A stretch of 35,422 bases of DNA from the NCBI GenBank assembly GCA_029251505.1, contig JAQXDG010000056.1, positions 1 through 35,422 on the forward strand, in the 5' to 3' direction. Under the pieces are notes generated by a model. The model made no database searches. It saw only the letters and a list, made by a program, of their open reading frames with translations, and was not told the DNA's origin. Below are positions 17,739 through 26,808 of the stretch, piece after piece; positions within the stretch are counted from its first letter, which is position 1, and each line of letters opens with the position of its first letter. The DNA comes from Glaciecola sp. Its GTDB lineage: Bacteria; Pseudomonadota; Gammaproteobacteria; Enterobacterales; Alteromonadaceae. A program made the position numbers and the translations under genes.

Positions 17739-18653
17739 TCAAACACTCAGTACTTCTTTAAGTTTTTCTAACGCCAGCTTATGTTTGTCATCTGGCATTT
17801 TTGCCAGATTAATCTGTTTCCATTTAATGGCCGGAAGCTCACTAACAGCATCAAGCTCAAGTAAAGCCCAATCCGGCTTACGGTTTTTAAACGACAGTAA
17901 AAAGCCTTTCTCACTATTGGTCAGCCCTAGGTGAATAAGCTCTACCAAACGCTCTCTCACGGCCACTAGCTCTTCAACCGGTACGTCCGTCTCGGCCATG
18001 TTCGCAAATTCACCTGCATAGATGGCCGATATATCTTTAAATTGCGGCCTAAGCAATTCGGCCATTGGCCGATTGTGACTTGAGAGATAGATAATTAATG
18101 CTTTTCGTATCTCATCCGTCAGGCCTTCATTTTCCAAGAGCCACTTCACATCAAACAAGTCTCTTGGGTGTTGCCTATCCAGTGCGGCGCATATTTTGCC
18201 CGCATAAAGATCTGCCAAGGCCACCACGGGCACTTCTGCATAACCAAATTCATCTTCTACAGCAGCGCATACTTCCATCATTTGCGGCTCGTAAACCGTG
18301 CCACGTAGCACGGGTGATAACTCCACTTTAATCTGCACGCCATTTCGGCCAACGATTAGTCTCAGCGCATCGCGCTTTGATTTATAGGCTTCTGTAAGCT
18401 CTACATTTTTAAACGCGGCTTTTAAATCTGCACTAATGGCATCTAATGCTTCGCTGATTTCCTGCAATGCTGCATCACGGCCTTTCATCGGCAAATAAAC
18501 CAGATCAATATCAACCGACAAGCGCGGAAATTCTCTGACAAAGAGATTGATCGCTGTACCACCTTTAAGCGCGAAGCATTCTTGCTTAGCGACAAAGGGC
18601 AAAACCTGCATCAGTAGTTGCACTTGCTTGTAATAAATACTGTTTCTATCCAT
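17739..18653 (-). CDS. AbiEii/AbiGii-type nucleotidyltransferase toxin
   Basis: Toxin half of a type IV toxin-antitoxin (AbiE) pair. The 304-residue protein has the DNA-polymerase-beta-like nucleotidyltransferase start: FALKGGTAINLFVREFP (residues 27-43) and LSVDIDLVY with D48-x-D50, the expected metal-binding acids. RDLFDVKWLLENEGL near residue 163 is the AbiEii family helix. Family toxins arrest growth by nucleotide transfer, for example onto tRNA acceptor ends, and can cause abortive phage infection. The ATG (18653) is 2 bp after the antitoxin stop, so translation is coupled. All active-site acids seem intact, so it is probably functional. Confidence 0.92.
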   Translation of the reverse strand: MDRNSIYYKQVQLLMQVLPFVAKQECFALKGGTAINLFVREFPRLSVDIDLVYLPMKGRDAALQEISEALDAISADLKAAFKNVELTEAYKSKRDALRLIVGRNGVQIKVELSPVLRGTVYEPQMMEVCAAVEDEFGYAEVPVVALADLYAGKICAALDRQHPRDLFDVKWLLENEGLTDEIRKALIIYLSSHNRPMAELLRPQFKDISAIYAGEFANMAETDVPVEELVAVRERLVELIHLGLTNSEKGFLLSFKNRKPDWALLELDAVSELPAIKWKQINLAKMPDDKHKLALEKLKEVLSV

Positions 18654-18655
18654 TG

Positions 18656-19495
18656 CTAGCTTTCACTTTCCTTCGCCATATGTGATGGCACAGTGATTAA
18701 ATAATCCGTATCTAATTTACCGCCTTTAGCCACAACACGCTTGCCTGAGCCTAGATCGTAATCATCTACATTTAGCTTATTAAACCAAGGATAAGTTTGG
18801 CGCTTTGCCAGCCAGAAAAACAAGCGTTTTACCTTCACGCTTTTACAGGCTTTTAAAAGCGTATCGAGCTTTCTGGGTGATAAATTCACTAAGCCTTGCA
18901 TTAGCTCATCAGCATGCTCAAAGCTAACGGCATCTGGCAAATTTACCAGTAATTCCAATAGCGCTTTTTCAGGGCATGAAAAATACACTGGGGGCAGTTC
19001 TGCCTCCCACTCATGTTGCCTGATAAACGTTTTGTCTTTTAACAGCCATTCAGGCCATAAGGTATTGGTACTATGCCCATCACATTCAACAGGTAACGAC
19101 AAACGCCCCAACCATGATGGCAGCTTGCCTTGTGCATATAAATGAATATGCGGTGTACTGCCTAACGACAGATACTGCGACAATCCCGATAATGACAATG
19201 CTGATAATCCACCGACGATAACTGAAGGCAGGTTATCCGAGTTGTTCATATCCATACGCTGCATAGAGGCAACCACCCCTTCCCAGCTCAGTGAGCGGGA
19301 ATACTGGCTATACACGCCAGTAGCCAGTAATAACAAGGTTTCTGTTTTTACGGCATTATCGATGGCATGTGCGCTCAGGCCTTGTTCAGCCAGCCACTTT
19401 TTAGTCGCCAGCATACCATAGGGTAGAAGCGCTTTAAGGGACTGTTTATAAGCCCCTTTTGCTACATCATCATGTGAAGTAGTGTTGTTACCCAA
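18656..19495 (-). CDS. AbiEi-type antitoxin / transcriptional repressor
   Basis: Antitoxin of the AbiE pair; AbiEi proteins repress their own operon through an N-terminal winged helix and block toxicity through the C-terminal domain. The family N-terminus is visible as SLKALLPYGMLATKKWLAEQ, then WEGVVASMQ, PSVIVGGLSALSLSGLSQYL, and CPEKALLELL in the C-terminal half. The frame is open up to an ATG at 19585 (309 residues), but those first 30 residues have no family counterpart, lack a ribosome site and run through a palindrome. I favour TTG 19495, which has AAAAGG about 9 bp upstream and starts just before the winged helix; this choice is inference. Confidence 0.82.
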   Translation of the reverse strand: MGNNTTSHDDVAKGAYKQSLKALLPYGMLATKKWLAEQGLSAHAIDNAVKTETLLLLATGVYSQYSRSLSWEGVVASMQRMDMNNSDNLPSVIVGGLSALSLSGLSQYLSLGSTPHIHLYAQGKLPSWLGRLSLPVECDGHSTNTLWPEWLLKDKTFIRQHEWEAELPPVYFSCPEKALLELLVNLPDAVSFEHADELMQGLVNLSPRKLDTLLKACKSVKVKRLFFWLAKRQTYPWFNKLNVDDYDLGSGKRVVAKGGKLDTDYLITVPSHMAKESES

Positions 19496-19529
19496 GCGTA
19501 AAACCCTTTTTAGTTTACCATTAGCTTTA

Positions 19530-19552
19530 TTTGCGGCGCTTAACGCCGTAAA
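19530..19552. promoter_or_regulatory. Proximal palindrome of the putative AbiE operator
   Basis: A 23-bp imperfect palindrome with core CGGCG-N5-CGCCG (19534-19548) flanked by TTT and AAA. The same 17-bp unit, GCGGCGCTTA-x-CGCCGT, reappears in inverted orientation at the distal palindrome. It lies about 35 bp before the favoured antitoxin start. Confidence 0.6.
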
Positions 19553-19601
19553 AAACAATATGTTTAAACTAACATAATCAAACATGGTTTACCACTATTA
19601 C

Positions 19602-19628
19602 GTTTCACGGCGGTAAGCGCCGCGAAAC
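19602..19628. promoter_or_regulatory. Distal palindrome of the putative AbiE operator
   Basis: A 27-bp palindrome: GTTTC, one mismatch, CGGCG, 5-nt centre, CGCCG, one mismatch, GAAAC. Its centre (19615) is 74 bp from the centre of the proximal palindrome, about seven helical turns, so both face the same side of the DNA. AbiEi repressors are known to bind paired inverted repeats cooperatively. Confidence 0.6.
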
Positions 19629-19670
19629 ACATAAATCATAAACCTATACTTACAGATAAGTGTGTAATAC

Positions 19671-22364
19671 GTGGCTAAAAATCAATTCACCATCTATACT
19701 GAATTTCTCTTTTCGCTTATGAGCACATTTATGAAACATAAGTTGTTGTTTTGGCAGTTATTCGTCCCTACTTGTTTAATACTTGGATTACTGATACTCG
19801 TCTTGCACGCAGAGATCTCTGAAAGTGAACAGACTGCTCAACAACAAAAAATAAACCAAGTTACCTATCAGGTTAATTTGTTAAAAAATGAAATAGAAAG
19901 TGAGCTTCTCAGTGTCGAGAGGGATTTGGTGCGCTTGCGCAATGAACAAGCTTTTATTCTCTTTGCCAAACTTCCTACTCAACCATCCAAAAAAACCGTT
20001 GAAAATTCATGGATGAATATGCTCAACACACATCCTAATTTTCAGCAAATTCGTTATATCGATGCCTCTGGCACTGAACAAGTTAGAGTAGAACGTCAGC
20101 TTACTAGTAACAAGGTTGTAGCAACTAACGAATTCCAAAATAAACTGGACCGTCCGTATGTGCAAAACGGCTTAGCGCTAGATAATAATGAAATATTAGT
20201 CTCTGATTTCGATCTTAATCAAGAGTTTGGTGAGATTGAGCGCCCTATTCGTCCTACTATCCGATTTATTGTCAAATTTGGTGATGAAACCCAAAACCAA
20301 GGGATACTCGTTATCAATTACTTATGTGTTGGCTTGTTTTCTAACCTAGATTCGTTAATTGATACTCAATTAAATTTAATTAATCAAGAAGGGTATTACC
20401 TGCATAGTAATGACATAACCAAAAACTGGGGTTGGCTACTCGCTAATGAAAATGCGACGCTAAGATTACAAGCTCCACGATTATGGTTTAAAATAAATCG
20501 TGTCACTGAATTTAATGTACAAAATGATGGCGTCGACTTGTTTGGTAAGATCCTATTAACGCCTGCGGGAGTGAATTCGCGTTATCCTGAGTTATTTTAT
20601 ACGTACCCGCTAAACGCAAATGGAGCAACGGGTCTCGCGTTAATAGAAAACACTTACTTATGGATCATTTTGTCCTGTGCGGCACTATTTATAGGCATGA
20701 TGGTATGGGTATTTTATACGCTGGTTGATTTAGGCAAACAACGAGAACGCGCAGAACAAGCCAACTATAAAGCGCAAATAGCCGTTTCGGTTAAGTCCAA
20801 GTTTTTAGCCAATATGAGCCATGAGATCAGGACGCCATTAAATGGCATTATGGGTTTTTTCCAACTATTAGCCCTAGAGCCATTAAATAAAAAACAACTC
20901 GGATTTGCTGAAAGCGGCTTAAAATCGACACATTTATTATCCCAAGTCCTCAATGATATTTTAGACTTCAGTAAACTAGAAGCGAACAAACTCACCTTAC
21001 AGCACTCCCCTTTTTCATTAGAAGCCATGATTACTGATGTGGGTGTTTTGATGTCTGGGTCTCTTAAAAATAAACGGCTAGAGCTCTGGTTAGATATTCA
21101 GCCTAATCTAAATCTAGAGGTAATCGGTGACGAAATTAGGCTGCGACAAATATTAGTAAACCTAACCAGTAATGCCATCAAGTTTACTGAAGAAGGCTTT
21201 GTTAAAATCAAAGTCACCCAGCAAGCACAGACCGATACCCACATTACCTTAAAATTTGAAGTCAGTGACTCTGGAATTGGGATTAATGAAGAGCAGTTAT
21301 CACGCATATTTAATAGTTTTGAACAAGCCAGCATGGAAGTAAATAAAAAATACGGCGGCACAGGTTTAGGGCTAAATATCACAGAAAATTTATTGACTTT
21401 AATGGGCAGTAAACTACAAGTAAAATCTAAGCCAATGGTCGGTTCGACATTTTATTTTGAGCTTGTATTAGAAAAAGTCGTGTCAGATGTACCTCTTGTT
21501 TCAAACCAAGTTAGCCAAGAATTGTATCAACGACTGATGCAGCAATTACACGTGTTACTATATTCAAATAATACGATTGGAAAAAATATACTAGAAAGGA
21601 TTTGCGAGAACTTTGGCTGGGCTTCGGTGCATGCAGCGTCATTGGATAATGTTTTAACCATATTGTCTGAACCGCAACATAGTGATGCGCCCCGCATTGA
21701 TGTGGTGGTCGTGGATAAGCCCAAGGTAGATGCAACTACATGGACGGAATTAGAACAAATTAAAGCCTGTATTGATAGAAGCGAGGCGCCATTGATTTAT
21801 TTATTAATCACGCTTTCTTCTGATCTCGACCAAAATTTTGAAAAAATGCAATTAAATCTCATTGATGGGCATTTTATCAAACCGCTCACTCCTTCAATAT
21901 TTTTCGAAGAAATCGCAGCTAAATTATTACATCAACAAGGTCAACCTGCAGTTAATGAACCCGAATACTCGATAAAAGATTTAGAAGGCTATGAGGTTTT
22001 ATTGGTAGAAGATAACATTATTAATCAAGAAGTTGTATCCAACATGCTCATGAATCTGCACGCACACACAACCATAGCGGAAAATGGCAAAATGGCGTTA
22101 GATATTTTACTTGCGCACCCGAAACGGTTTGACTTAATTTTAATGGATATGCAAATGCCAGTAATGGACGGGGTCACGGCTACCACACATATTCGTCAAG
22201 AATTAGAACTTACCGATATTCCGATTATTGCGATGACGGCTAATGCGATGCAATCAGATAAACAAATGTGTTTTGATGCTGGCATGAATGACCATTTATC
22301 AAAACCGTTTGATCAAAAAATGCTTATTGATAAAATCATGCATAACGTTGCCAACGCAAAATAA
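19671..22364 (+). CDS. Hybrid sensor histidine kinase with extracytoplasmic sensor and two receivers
   Basis: Membrane-bound kinase of 897 residues. Order: TM1 (about 24-45), periplasmic Cache-like sensor (about 50-325, including FQQIRYIDASGTEQVRVER), TM2 (about 328-350), HisKA with FLANMSHEIRTPLNGIMGF and phospho-His384, HATPase_c with NLTSNAIKF, DSGIGI and GGTGLGL, a degenerate receiver (about 620-760) lacking the first acidic pair (HVLLYSNN), and an intact C-terminal receiver (about 772-892, LILMDMQMPVMDG, Asp826). No HPt domain or output domain is present, so phosphate must leave through a separate HPt protein; the lone HPt gene at 7622 is a candidate. The start is GTG 19671 or, more like typical kinases, ATG 19719 or 19731, just before TM1. 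The ligand is unknown. Confidence 0.92.
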   Translation: MAKNQFTIYTEFLFSLMSTFMKHKLLFWQLFVPTCLILGLLILVLHAEISESEQTAQQQKINQVTYQVNLLKNEIESELLSVERDLVRLRNEQAFILFAKLPTQPSKKTVENSWMNMLNTHPNFQQIRYIDASGTEQVRVERQLTSNKVVATNEFQNKLDRPYVQNGLALDNNEILVSDFDLNQEFGEIERPIRPTIRFIVKFGDETQNQGILVINYLCVGLFSNLDSLIDTQLNLINQEGYYLHSNDITKNWGWLLANENATLRLQAPRLWFKINRVTEFNVQNDGVDLFGKILLTPAGVNSRYPELFYTYPLNANGATGLALIENTYLWIILSCAALFIGMMVWVFYTLVDLGKQRERAEQANYKAQIAVSVKSKFLANMSHEIRTPLNGIMGFFQLLALEPLNKKQLGFAESGLKSTHLLSQVLNDILDFSKLEANKLTLQHSPFSLEAMITDVGVLMSGSLKNKRLELWLDIQPNLNLEVIGDEIRLRQILVNLTSNAIKFTEEGFVKIKVTQQAQTDTHITLKFEVSDSGIGINEEQLSRIFNSFEQASMEVNKKYGGTGLGLNITENLLTLMGSKLQVKSKPMVGSTFYFELVLEKVVSDVPLVSNQVSQELYQRLMQQLHVLLYSNNTIGKNILERICENFGWASVHAASLDNVLTILSEPQHSDAPRIDVVVVDKPKVDATTWTELEQIKACIDRSEAPLIYLLITLSSDLDQNFEKMQLNLIDGHFIKPLTPSIFFEEIAAKLLHQQGQPAVNEPEYSIKDLEGYEVLLVEDNIINQEVVSNMLMNLHAHTTIAENGKMALDILLAHPKRFDLILMDMQMPVMDGVTATTHIRQELELTDIPIIAMTANAMQSDKQMCFDAGMNDHLSKPFDQKMLIDKIMHNVANAK

Positions 22365-22845
22365 GTGCATCTTCATGAGTTGCCAGGCTCGTCGGATCGG
22401 TAGTCAGCTCATTAGTGCTTGCAAGATTTTGAGGTATGATTGGATAATAGTTTTTGCGCACATCAATCTGTTTAAAACCACTATCTATGTATAAATGAAT
22501 AGCACGCTGATTAGAAGCACGCACTTCCAAAAAAATATCATCAACGTGTAATAACTTCGCTTGTTTGACTAATTCGTTGATTAACTCACGACCGTATCCA
22601 CGCCCTTGAAAACGCGGAGCAACCGCAATTTCTTCTAAATTCCATTCAGTGAAACTCGTAGTCCTGAGTACTTGGATAATATAAAAACCAATACATTGTT
22701 GGTCTAGTATTAGCTGCATTGCTAGATTTGGCGGGCTAAGTGATTGTGTAAACGTATCAATCGACCACGTATCGGGTTGCGTTTGTTGCATAATGGCATA
22801 AGCGGATTGCCAATGCTCAATTGTTAATTGACTAATGGTTGTCAT
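22336..22845 (-). CDS. rimI: Ribosomal protein S18-alanine N-acetyltransferase
   Basis: GNAT enzyme that acetylates the N-terminal alanine of S18. Of 169 residues, the core LEEIAVAPRFQGRGYGRELI near residue 70-90 contains the acetyl-CoA loop (Q/R-x-x-G-x-G), and FLEVRASNQRAIHLYIDSGF near residue 109-128 is the RimI C-terminal signature. The tail after NYYP is longer than in E. coli (148 residues) and low in complexity. It follows the HolD-like gene by 32 bp, reproducing holD-rimI of E. coli. Its 3' end overlaps the convergent histidine kinase gene by 29 bp. Confidence 0.92.
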   Translation of the reverse strand: MTTISQLTIEHWQSAYAIMQQTQPDTWSIDTFTQSLSPPNLAMQLILDQQCIGFYIIQVLRTTSFTEWNLEEIAVAPRFQGRGYGRELINELVKQAKLLHVDDIFLEVRASNQRAIHLYIDSGFKQIDVRKNYYPIIPQNLASTNELTTDPTSLATHEDALILRWQRYA

Positions 22846-22877
22846 GCTTACTCTCGAGATGACACGTTATGAGTAAC

Positions 22878-23192
22878 TTATGATTGTACGTGAACAGCAT
22901 AATGTTCACACAGAGCGCGATAAACGCTCGGTTTTACCTCACCACTCATCGGATAAGGGAGAGTAATTTGAGTGGGTGTCACTCGCAATTGCTCACCAAA
23001 TACAACTTGATCAAGCGTGAGAGATTGATTAACAGCAAGAGATAAATCAGAGAGTAATTGTGCCGACACCTTAGGGTATTCAACTTGAGTTTTAACTTGA
23101 TTTTCAACCTGAGCGTCAGGCTGAGCATTCGATGTGCTAATATATCGAGGTATAGATAATGCTTGAAGTATCGCTTGTTGATATGGCTGCAT
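22878..23192 (-). CDS. holD: Probable DNA polymerase III psi subunit
   Basis: 104 residues, cytoplasmic. Direct similarity is weak, but the layout fits psi: an N-terminal helix (MQPYQQAILQALSIPRYIS), a variable linker rich in Gln and Val, and a C-terminus with TPTQITLPYPMSGEVKPSVYRALCEHY, resembling the psi end that binds the clamp loader. Psi bridges the chi subunit and the gamma complex, linking polymerase III to SSB. The position just before rimI is the main support, since holD-rimI is a conserved pair. It is shorter than E. coli HolD (137). An unrelated small protein remains possible. Confidence 0.55.
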   Translation of the reverse strand: MQPYQQAILQALSIPRYISTSNAQPDAQVENQVKTQVEYPKVSAQLLSDLSLAVNQSLTLDQVVFGEQLRVTPTQITLPYPMSGEVKPSVYRALCEHYAVHVQS

Positions 23193-23252
23193 TGAATTGC
23201 TCTGTTGGTCGGTTGGGGGGTGAGTATATCAAACCCACCCCACAAATCGAAC

Positions 23253-23708
23253 TTAATTCAACGCGATAATTTCCCACTCGCCAACATTGACAGCGATCAC
23301 CTTGACCTTGGTTTGCGCACGGATAACAGTCGGGCTGATGAGTTTCCAATCAATACCTGAATATTTATATTTGACCACACTGTTAGGTTCAACATCTTGT
23401 GCTAACACAAATGTAAAACCCACTAAATCAGATGTTACGGGTTTATCTTCTTGAATATTTTGCAGACCCTTAAACGGTTTCCATAACACCAGCGCTAAGA
23501 TCGCAGTTAACACCGCAATGATTAACAATGCATTGAGCAAATCATCACTGATCACGCCAATATACATAGTCACACTCGTGATAATCGTTGCAGCCCCAAT
23601 CATGAACAAAATGATAGTCGAAAAGCTCAACACGGTGACTTCGACAATTAAAATAATCAAGCCAATGATAAACAGGGTTTCCGCTAAATTTTGTTCAAAC
23701 CAACTCAT
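23253..23708 (-). CDS. NfeD-family membrane protein
   Basis: A 151-residue inner-membrane protein with three or four hydrophobic segments in residues 10-85 and a C-terminal OB-fold-like domain (about residues 90-151, with SDLVGFTFVLAQDVEPNSVVKY and VKVIAVNVGEWEIIAL). This is the short NfeD form (YbbK-type partner) that pairs with SPFH proteins. The start ATG overlaps the qmcA stop by 4 bp, so the two are translationally coupled. The pair probably organises membrane microdomains or supports protein quality control at the membrane; exact roles are unsettled in the family. Confidence 0.88.
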   Translation of the reverse strand: MSWFEQNLAETLFIIGLIILIVEVTVLSFSTIILFMIGAATIITSVTMYIGVISDDLLNALLIIAVLTAILALVLWKPFKGLQNIQEDKPVTSDLVGFTFVLAQDVEPNSVVKYKYSGIDWKLISPTVIRAQTKVKVIAVNVGEWEIIALN

Positions 23709-24655
23709 AGTTTTGCTCCCTTATTCAAGCTATTTATAATGGTTGTCGCTTGCGCGACTATGCTTGTCGCATCGGTTGCGCCATCGGGCAATAATATGAC
23801 GGAGGATTCTTTGGCTATCGCGTGTTTAGCCTCAATCGCTTTAGTCGCTAGATCCAATTGAATCGCTTTTTGACCGGCTTCCGTTTTTGCTTGCTGACCA
23901 ATGGTGGCAAGTGCTTCAGCTTGGGCATTGGCAACGGCTACAATTGCTTTGGCTTCCCCTTCTGCACGGAGAATTTGCTCAGCACGATCCGCTTCCGCAG
24001 CTAATACTTGAGATTGTTTTTCACCCTCAGCACGGTTAATTGCCGCTTGACGATCGCCTTCAGATTCTAGGATCTGAGCTCGCTTGACACGTTCCGCTTT
24101 CATCTGCGCTTCCATTGCTTCCATAACAGAGGCAGGTGGCGTTATATCTTTAATTTCATAACGTAAAACTTGGATCCCCCAAGGGCCTGATGCTTCATTA
24201 ATGGCTGAGACGATATTTGCGTTAAGCATGTCTCGTTCCTCAAAGGTTTTATCCAACTCCATCTTACCTAATTCTGAACGCATGGTGGTTTGGGCTAACT
24301 GAGTAACAGCAAACACATAATCATCGACACCGTAGGTGGCCTTTTTCGGATCTAATACACGAAAATACAACACACCATCGACATGTAAACTGATGTTGTC
24401 TTTAGTAATCGCCGATTGCTCTGGCACATCCACCGCTTGTTCTTTAAGACTGCGGTCAGCAGCAACCTGATCAATAAATGGAATTAAGAAGTTTAATCCC
24501 GCCTCTCGAGTTGATTGAAACTTACCAAATCGCTCAACGACGTAAGCGCGATTTTGCGGTACAAATTTAATCGAAAATTTAAGTACAACAATGACAAATA
24601 TGACTAAAAATACTGGAATACTAAAAAAGGTATTAATTAAAACAGCGGGACCCAT
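23705..24655 (-). CDS. qmcA: SPFH/Band-7 (stomatin-like) membrane protein
   Basis: A 316-residue protein anchored by an N-terminal membrane segment (residues about 8-28). The SPFH domain follows: VPQNRAYVVERFGKF, then RSLKEQAVDVPEQSAITKDN and VDGVLYFRVLDPKKA. After it comes a long Ala/Glu-rich coiled coil (about 185-275, with RAEGEKQSQVLAAEADRAEQ) that drives oligomer formation. This matches QmcA (YbbK) of E. coli, which forms ring-like membrane assemblies and interacts genetically with FtsH. The overlapping downstream NfeD gene is the standard partner. ATG start at 24655; the 215-bp gap to prpE holds divergent promoters I could not resolve. Confidence 0.9.
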   Translation of the reverse strand: MGPAVLINTFFSIPVFLVIFVIVVLKFSIKFVPQNRAYVVERFGKFQSTREAGLNFLIPFIDQVAADRSLKEQAVDVPEQSAITKDNISLHVDGVLYFRVLDPKKATYGVDDYVFAVTQLAQTTMRSELGKMELDKTFEERDMLNANIVSAINEASGPWGIQVLRYEIKDITPPASVMEAMEAQMKAERVKRAQILESEGDRQAAINRAEGEKQSQVLAAEADRAEQILRAEGEAKAIVAVANAQAEALATIGQQAKTEAGQKAIQLDLATKAIEAKHAIAKESSVILLPDGATDATSIVAQATTIINSLNKGAKL

Positions 24656-24870
24656 GCGTTATGCTCCTAGCAAAAGTTAATCTCAATATAAAGTATATGA
24701 ATAAGAATGCCTAGTGCAATAACACAATTGTAAGTAGGTGTTGCCGTTGCGCTAGATCAACGTGCGACGACATGGTTACTCAGCTCACCCTAAGGTCTTA
24801 TTCATCGTATCAGCCGAATGCTTTACAGTGAGTTTATATCTATTTAACAAAATGCATGGAAAATTTACAT

Positions 24871-26760
24871 ATGAGCTACCAATCAGAATATACCAAATCG
24901 ATTAATTCTCCGGCCGAGTTTTGGGGTGAAAAAGCACAGGCATTGCCTTGGTTTGTGCCTCCTAAGAGTATTTTGAGTAAAGATGAAAACAACATGGATC
25001 GTTGGTTTGCTGATGGCATGATGAATACCAGCTTTATGGCGATTGATCATCATGTGCAATCGGGGCGTGGCGATCAAGCTGCAATCATTTATGATTCACC
25101 GGTTACAAATACCAAAAGCACCCTCACCTACAATGAATTACTGACTCAAGTATCAGCATTTGCAGGTGCGTTGCGTGACAAAGGCGTAGGCAAAGGCGAT
25201 CGTGTCATTATCTATATGCCGATGATCCCTGAAGCAGCCGTTGCCATGTTAGCTGTTGCGCGTTTGGGTGCGATACATTCAGTGGTCTTTGGTGGATTTG
25301 CGCCACATGAACTTGCTATCCGAATTGATGATGCGACGCCGAAAGTCATCGTCACCGCTTCTTGTGGTGTAGAAATTAGTAAAGTCATCGCCTATAAGCC
25401 GCTCGTCGATGAAGCCATTGAGCTTGCTCAGCACACGCCTGACAGTTTGATTATGTTTCAGCGTGATACCCTCACCGCAGAATTAACCAATCCAATTGAT
25501 TGCGATTGGGCTGACGTCATCAGTACAGCGGTCCCTGCCGAACCGGTTCCGGTAAACGGTACTGACCCTCTTTATATTTTATATACTTCAGGTACAACCG
25601 GCGCGCCCAAAGGTGTCGTCCGAGATAATGGTGGTCATGCCGTCGCGTTACATTATTCGATGTCTTCGATTTATGATAACCAACCTGGTGATGTATTTTG
25701 GGCAGCATCAGATGTTGGTTGGGTAGTCGGCCATTCTTATATTGTCTATGCCCCATTATTGGCGGGTTGCACCACGATTATGTATGAGGGGAAACCCGTT
25801 AGAACACCAGATGCTGGTGGTTTTTGGCGTATGGTTCAAGAATACAAAGTGAAAACATTATTTGCAGCACCGACAGCATTTCGTGCAATCAAAAAAGAAG
25901 ATCCTGAAGGTGCGTTAATTCATGATTACGACTTATCTTCATTACAAAATATTTTTATGGCAGGCGAACGTCTCGATCCTCCCACCTACGACTGGACAGT
26001 TGAAAAAACCGGAAAACCCGTGATCGATCATTGGTGGCAAACCGAAACCGGCTGGGCGATTTGTGGCAATATGTTGGGTATCGAAAAAATGCCAATTAAA
26101 GCCGGCTCGGCAACCTTACCGATCAGCGGTTTTAATGTCTGTATTTTGGATGATAACGGCGAAGAATTACCCGCAGGAAAACAAGGTGCCATTGCAATCA
26201 AAGCACCGCTACCGCCAAGCTGTTTACCCTCCATATGGGGTAATTTCGAACGCTTTGAAAGTGCGTATTTAACTGAATTTCCTGGTTACTATAGTACCGG
26301 TGATGGTGGGTATATTGATGCGCAAGGCTATGTCTTTATTATGGGACGCACCGATGATGTCATTAATATTGCAGGGCATCGTTTATCAACAGGTGAAATG
26401 GAAGAAGTCGTTGCACAACACCCTGCCGTTGCCGAATGTGCAGTCATTGGCGTGAAAGACAGCTTAAAAGGTCAGCTGCCTGTTGGCATGGTCATTTTAA
26501 AAGACGGTCAAGATATCAATGATGAAGCGCTGCATGCTGATATCAAAAAAGCATTAGTTAAAAACATTGGCCCAATAGCCTGTTTTAAAGACACCTTAAT
26601 CGTTCCGCGTTTACCCAAAACACGTTCAGGTAAAATCTTACGTAAAATTTTACGTGCTATGGCTGATGGACAGACCTACACAACGCCATCAACGATTGAC
26701 GACCCAGCTTGTCTTGACGAAATGAAAGGGTTGATGCAATCTAGAAAGTGGATAGACTAA
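24871..26760 (+). CDS. prpE: Propionyl-CoA synthetase (AMP-forming acyl-CoA ligase)
   Basis: Activates propionate to propionyl-CoA through an acyl-AMP intermediate; cytoplasmic. 629 residues from ATG 24871 (GGAAAA 8-9 bp upstream); an in-frame ATG at 24856 would add five residues. Motifs: ILYTSGTTGAPKGVVRDNGG (P-loop), HWWQTETGW (A5), YYSTGDGGYIDAQGYVFIMG, and PKTRSGKILRKILR with Lys588 as the adenylation-essential lysine that acetylation usually controls. The WWQTETGW region and overall length fit the Acs/PrpE group; RDNGGHAVAL favours PrpE. acuI follows after 48 bp, suggesting propionate and acrylate are handled together. No prpBCD genes are nearby. Confidence 0.92.
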   Translation: MSYQSEYTKSINSPAEFWGEKAQALPWFVPPKSILSKDENNMDRWFADGMMNTSFMAIDHHVQSGRGDQAAIIYDSPVTNTKSTLTYNELLTQVSAFAGALRDKGVGKGDRVIIYMPMIPEAAVAMLAVARLGAIHSVVFGGFAPHELAIRIDDATPKVIVTASCGVEISKVIAYKPLVDEAIELAQHTPDSLIMFQRDTLTAELTNPIDCDWADVISTAVPAEPVPVNGTDPLYILYTSGTTGAPKGVVRDNGGHAVALHYSMSSIYDNQPGDVFWAASDVGWVVGHSYIVYAPLLAGCTTIMYEGKPVRTPDAGGFWRMVQEYKVKTLFAAPTAFRAIKKEDPEGALIHDYDLSSLQNIFMAGERLDPPTYDWTVEKTGKPVIDHWWQTETGWAICGNMLGIEKMPIKAGSATLPISGFNVCILDDNGEELPAGKQGAIAIKAPLPPSCLPSIWGNFERFESAYLTEFPGYYSTGDGGYIDAQGYVFIMGRTDDVINIAGHRLSTGEMEEVVAQHPAVAECAVIGVKDSLKGQLPVGMVILKDGQDINDEALHADIKKALVKNIGPIACFKDTLIVPRLPKTRSGKILRKILRAMADGQTYTTPSTIDDPACLDEMKGLMQSRKWID

Positions 26761-26808
26761 TTTGCACCAGATAAATAATAAAAATAACAAATAAGAAAAG
26801 GACGAAAT

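Noticed and set aside
19530-19628. Paired palindromes as an integron attC site or transposon ends around abiE
   Set aside because: No integrase, attC-like R' and R'' boxes, target duplications or matching repeat on the far side of the toxin gene were seen; an AbiEi operator fits better.
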